A stretch of 17,847 nucleotides of DNA, taken from contig JAUXDF010000017.1 in NCBI GenBank assembly GCA_030618505.1, positions 1 through 17,847 on the forward strand. The letters run 5' to 3'. Source of the stretch: Spongiibacteraceae bacterium (GTDB lineage: Bacteria; Pseudomonadota; Gammaproteobacteria; Pseudomonadales; PIVM01). A model generated the notes under the pieces. It searched no databases, had not been told where the DNA came from, and saw only the letters and a program-made list of their open reading frames with translations. Made by a program: the position numbers and the translations under genes. Each line of letters opens with the position of its first letter. Position 1 is the stretch's first letter. Of the stretch, positions 15,305 to 17,847 are shown piece by piece.

Positions 15305-15333
15305 CCGACAGGCTCCTGGCTTCCTGTTATAGT
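15305..15333 (+). promoter_or_regulatory. Candidate extended -10 promoter for rhlE
   Basis: CCGACA (4/6 match to the -35 consensus) at 15305-15310 and TATAGT at 15328-15333 are separated by 17 bases, with TG at 15325-15326 completing an extended -10. Transcription would begin near 15340, about 78 nt before the chosen rhlE ATG. Confidence 0.4.
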
Positions 15334-15417
15334 GCGCCTGTTCTTTTGCTGTCTTTCTCTGTAGTTGTACTTTTGGGCTCGAGCAGCCTGTTTATTCATT
15401 CCATACTGAGTCACCCA

Positions 15418-16782
15418 ATGCCATTCTCTGCCCTTGGATTAAGCGGTCCGATTTTAAAAGCCCTTGCTGAACAGGGTTATACCGCCCCGACGCCGATTCA
15501 GGCGCGCGCCATTCCAATGATAATGGCGGGCAAGGATCTGATTGCGGCTGCGCAGACGGGTACGGGTAAAACCGCCAGTTTCGTCTTGCCGATTCTCGAA
15601 AAACTCAAGGATGGCCGCACAGAGCAGGCCAAGCGTATCCGAGCGCTTATCCTCACGCCAACCCGAGAGTTGGCGGTACAGGTTGAGAAGAGTATCGCTC
15701 AATACAGTATGCATCTAAGCCTGAGCTCAATGGCGATGTATGGCGGCGTTGATCTGGAGCCGCAAAAGCAAGGTTTGATTGAGGGTGTCGATATTTTGGT
15801 GGCCACGCCGGGTCGCTTGCTGGATATGGCGAATCAGCGAGCCGTGCTTTTTGATGAAGTGGAGGTCTTGGTATTGGATGAGGCAGACCGCATGCTTGAT
15901 ATGGGTTTTATTGGCGATATCAATAAAATTATTGAACGGCTGCCTAGGCAGCGTCAGAACCTACTGTTCTCGGCTACGCTGTCTGAAGACGTGCGCTTTT
16001 TAGTCAAAACTACCCTCTACGATGCGGTGGAAATTACCATTGCCGCCGATACCCCCACAAGTCCCGAGATTGATCAGTGCTTGATTACTGTTGACAAGGA
16101 TATGAAGTCGGCGCTGCTCAGTCATTTGATTAAAGAGGATCAATGGGATCAGGCGCTGATCTTTATTCAAACCAAACATGGCGCGGCTAAGTTAGTTGGT
16201 CAGTTGGAAAAACGCGGCATCAAAGCCGAGGCTTTTCACAGTGGCCGCAGTCAGGCAAGTCGCATGAAAGTTCTGGCCGATTTTAAATCCGGTGATTTGT
16301 CGTTCCTGGTGGCTACGGGCATTGCGTCGCGGGGTATCGATATTGACGAGCTGACACGGGTGGTCAATTACGATCTGCCGGATGAGGCCGATGATTATAT
16401 TCACCGTATAGGTCGTACCGGCCGCGCAGGGGCTTCGGGTGAGGCGATTTCATTTGTGTCTCTAAACGATTTTAGAAATCTCTGCGCCATTGAGAGTCGA
16501 CTCGGCCATATCATCATCCGCAAAGAAATCGAAGGCTTTGCCGTTAGAAAATTGGTGCCGGTTTCTATTCTAGATTATGTGCCAAAAAACAGAAATAGTT
16601 CATCAGGCGATGGTCAAGACACTCGCCGCGCGCAAGGCAAAAAGAATAGCGCCTCTAAAGGGCAACGTAAAACCAGTTCCAGATCTAACAAGTCAGGTAA
16701 AACCGGTAATTATGACGAGCCAAAGAAACCTTCGGGTGGATCATCGAGCAAGTCAAATATCTGGGGGAAATGGGGCGCTTAA
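15418..16782 (+). CDS. rhlE: DEAD-box ATP-dependent RNA helicase RhlE
   Basis: Unwinds short RNA duplexes; bacterial RhlE acts in ribosome assembly, RNA turnover and cold adaptation. The 454 residues contain every core motif: F3 and PTPIQ (24-28, Q motif), AQTGTGKT (45-52), PTREL (81-85), TPGR (130-133), DEAD (154-157), SAT (185-187), ATGIASRGIDI (299-309) and HRIGRTGRAG (329-338). A low-complexity Ser/Gly/Lys/Arg tail (about 391-454) should bind RNA. I chose the ATG at 15418 because RhlE proteins begin M-x-F-x-x-L-G-L; the frame is open back to 15271 but the extra residues are unlike the family. The Shine-Dalgarno is weak. It stands alone, divergent from the GNAT gene, and no clear terminator follows. 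Confidence 0.95.
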   Translation: MPFSALGLSGPILKALAEQGYTAPTPIQARAIPMIMAGKDLIAAAQTGTGKTASFVLPILEKLKDGRTEQAKRIRALILTPTRELAVQVEKSIAQYSMHLSLSSMAMYGGVDLEPQKQGLIEGVDILVATPGRLLDMANQRAVLFDEVEVLVLDEADRMLDMGFIGDINKIIERLPRQRQNLLFSATLSEDVRFLVKTTLYDAVEITIAADTPTSPEIDQCLITVDKDMKSALLSHLIKEDQWDQALIFIQTKHGAAKLVGQLEKRGIKAEAFHSGRSQASRMKVLADFKSGDLSFLVATGIASRGIDIDELTRVVNYDLPDEADDYIHRIGRTGRAGASGEAISFVSLNDFRNLCAIESRLGHIIIRKEIEGFAVRKLVPVSILDYVPKNRNSSSGDGQDTRRAQGKKNSASKGQRKTSSRSNKSGKTGNYDEPKKPSGGSSSKSNIWGKWGA

Positions 16783-17140
16783 AACGGTGGCAATTAGACG
16801 GTTAGGTTGTCAGTGGGGTAAACAGCGACGCATTTCACTTTCATAATTATTACGTGCTTTCAGTTCACATTTAATGCTGTGTAACAGGCTTGCAGAGAGG
16901 AGATTTTCTTGATCTTTTGCAGAGCGAAGAATGCAGCCTAGTTTATAACTTGAAAGGGATTTTACGTAAGTATTTGTATGGGTGCTTGTATTAATATGTG
17001 ACAATAGTTTTCTTATCTTAATTTTATCAATGAGTGTGTTCGTTTGAAAGCGAGACTCTGGAATGTATTTTCGGAAGAGGTACTTCAGGCCGGAGCTAGT
17101 TCTAGCAAGAGATAATTCTAACGGAAGGTGTTTCTATAAA
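16783..17140. other. Gene-free stretch between rhlE and the second cold-shock gene
   Basis: No convincing gene on either strand. A 64-codon minus frame (TTG at 17004 to 16810) has no ribosome binding site, no recognisable motif and AT-rich codons. No tRNA fold was found. TTGCAGAG occurs twice (near 16892 and 16917). GCTAGTTCTAGC near 17095 is a short palindrome. The region could hold a small RNA, but nothing seen demands it. Confidence 0.4.
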
Positions 17141-17170
17141 TAACAAGCAGCTCAAAAGCGCTGCTTGTTA
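17141..17170 (-). terminator. Terminator hairpin of the second cold-shock gene
   Basis: TAACAAGCAGC (17141-17151) and GCTGCTTGTTA (17160-17170) form a perfect 11-bp stem with an eight-base loop, about 65 bases past the csp stop in the minus direction. On the minus strand the stem ends in TTGTTA and runs into TTTATAG, a short U-rich tail. Confidence 0.6.
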
Positions 17171-17180
17171 CATCATCAAA

Positions 17181-17219
17181 CTATAATCTTTGGCTTTTAA
17201 AAAGCCGAAAAGTTTATAG
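17181..17219 (-). terminator. Second stem-loop behind the cold-shock gene
   Basis: CTATAATCTTT-GGCTTTT at 17181-17198 pairs imperfectly with the sequence up to TTATAG at 17219; the inner GGCTTT/AAAGCC is perfect. It lies 14 bases past the csp stop, before the hairpin at 17141. It may be a first terminator or a 3' stability element. Confidence 0.45.
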
Positions 17220-17233
17220 CTCGATAGCAGTAA

Positions 17234-17440
17234 TTAAAGTGCAACGATGTTCTCAGCTTGAGGGCCTTTTTGGCCATCAGTTACTGTGAATTCAACACGT
17301 TGACCTTCAGCTAAAGTTTTGAAGCCGTCGCCAGAGATTGCACTGAAATGTGCAAATACGTCTGGGCCAGACTCTTGCTCGATAAAACCAAAGCCTTTAG
17401 ATTCGTTGAACCATTTAACTGTACCGGTAGTTTTTGACAT
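17234..17440 (-). CDS. Cold-shock domain protein (CspA family), second copy
   Basis: A 68-residue single OB-fold RNA chaperone. RNP1 is KGFGFI (15-20) and RNP2 is VFAHF (28-32); the sequence GTVKWFNESKGFGFI is classic CspA, and the end DGQKGPQAENIVAL is typical. It differs at many positions from the copy at 3241, including RNP2, so the two are old paralogues rather than a recent duplication. The ATG at 17438-17440 has AGGA seven bases upstream. Two stem-loops follow the stop, and a long non-coding leader seems to precede the gene, as in cold-inducible csp genes. It lies convergent to rhlE, another cold-linked gene, about 450 bp away; this may be coincidental. Confidence 0.96.
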   Translation of the reverse strand: MSKTTGTVKWFNESKGFGFIEQESGPDVFAHFSAISGDGFKTLAEGQRVEFTVTDGQKGPQAENIVAL

Positions 17441-17600
17441 AATATAATCCTAAATTTTAAATATAAATGTGCCCGCAAGAGGCGTGAGTAGCGCAAAATG
17501 ATACTGTAACTTAGAAACTTCAGGACGGTGATTTACGAATAAAACTACGAAATGGAGAAAATAAATATGAGGCATATTTTTAAGCTCCCTGCACTTTATA
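17441..17600 (-). promoter_or_regulatory. Probable long 5' leader and promoter of the second csp gene
   Basis: The nearest good -10 box on the minus strand is TATAAA at 17595-17600, which would give a leader of about 148 nt, close to the long leaders of cold-induced csp mRNAs. No good -35 stands at the right distance, and I could not identify a cold-box motif. Otherwise the region is AT-rich and gene-free. Confidence 0.35.
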
Positions 17601-17683
17601 GCGTTCCATAGAGAAAGCAAGACATATTTGTGGTTTTTTGGAAATCAATTTTAATAACTACGACTACATAGCGCGTGCTCCCT

Positions 17684-17725
17684 GGGGCTAATTCGATGGG
17701 AGTAGCTCGAAGGGAATAGCTCAAT
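17684..17725. repeat. Three imperfect 14-bp tandem repeats
   Basis: GGGGCTAATTCGAT, GGGAGTAGCTCGAA and GGGAATAGCTCAAT follow each other without gaps. Units 2 and 3 agree at 11 of 14 positions; unit 1 is more diverged. They lie upstream of the csp promoter candidate and immediately before the second palindromic element. Confidence 0.5.
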
Positions 17726-17729
17726 GAAA

Positions 17730-17847
17730 TTAACTAGTGCCCGTCCAGAAACTGGTAGCTTTCGAAAATTAAGTCCGGTCATAGCCAACGCAAATCTAGC
17801 TCCTAGGCCTTTTCAAGGCCTTTAAGTCGCAAGATTTGCATTGGCCA
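17730..17847. repeat. MITE-like palindromic element, second copy, cut by the window end
   Basis: The first 118 bases of the element described at 6969, in the same orientation, with 7 substitutions and no gaps. It starts with the same TTAACTAGTGCCCGTCC terminus and includes the left core arm, the inner hairpin (here the perfect AGGCCTT/AAGGCCT) and most of the right core arm. The right end lies beyond the window. Confidence 0.85.

Noticed and set aside
15271..15417. Longer RhlE start at 15271 with a hydrophobic, signal-like N-terminus
   Set aside because: RhlE is cytoplasmic and its family N-terminus begins at 15418; the extension overlaps a good promoter candidate.
16810..17004. 64-codon minus-strand frame in the rhlE-csp gap
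   Set aside because: TTG start, no ribosome binding site, no motif; consistent with chance in AT-rich DNA.

Overview
This window looks like chromosomal DNA from a gammaproteobacterium of about average GC. The order argH, algZ-algR, hemC-hemD-hemX-hemY, with cyaA close by, matches the Pseudomonas neighbourhood as I remember it. A Pseudomonadales/Cellvibrionales-type, possibly marine, host is therefore likely. That placement is inference, because there is no rRNA or other species marker here.

Positions 1-5001 hold a class I adenylate cyclase (cyaA, minus), a cold-shock protein gene (plus) and argininosuccinate lyase (argH, minus). Positions 5126-6954 hold a translationally coupled LytS/LytTR two-component pair (algZ-algR). 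A 156-bp palindromic, MITE-like element without a gene (6969-7124) separates it from the tetrapyrrole operon hemC-hemD-hemX-hemY (7206-11489). In that operon HemC and HemD make uroporphyrinogen III, and HemX and HemY are membrane-anchored accessory proteins.

Positions 11515-15146 are an accessory stretch. It contains an ankyrin-repeat protein (minus), a small putative zinc-binding protein whose start appears to be a non-ATG codon, a PGPGW-like membrane protein, a polytopic membrane protein resembling eukaryotic emopamil-binding protein/sterol isomerase (EBP), and a two-part GNAT-like acetyltransferase (minus). Positions 15418-16782 encode an RhlE-type DEAD-box RNA helicase. After roughly 350 bp without a gene comes a second cold-shock gene (17234-17440, minus) with two stem-loops behind it and an apparent long leader. 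The window ends inside a second copy of the palindromic element (17730-17847), in the same orientation as the first.

Most of the window is core metabolism and regulation. The points that most deserve a second look are the bacterial EBP-like protein, the repeated palindromic element on both sides of the hem block (with substitutions that mostly keep pairing in a minus-strand RNA), and the zinc-ribbon gene with a good ribosome binding site in front of ATC rather than ATG. I found no CRISPR array, tRNA, rRNA, transposase or obvious defence system.
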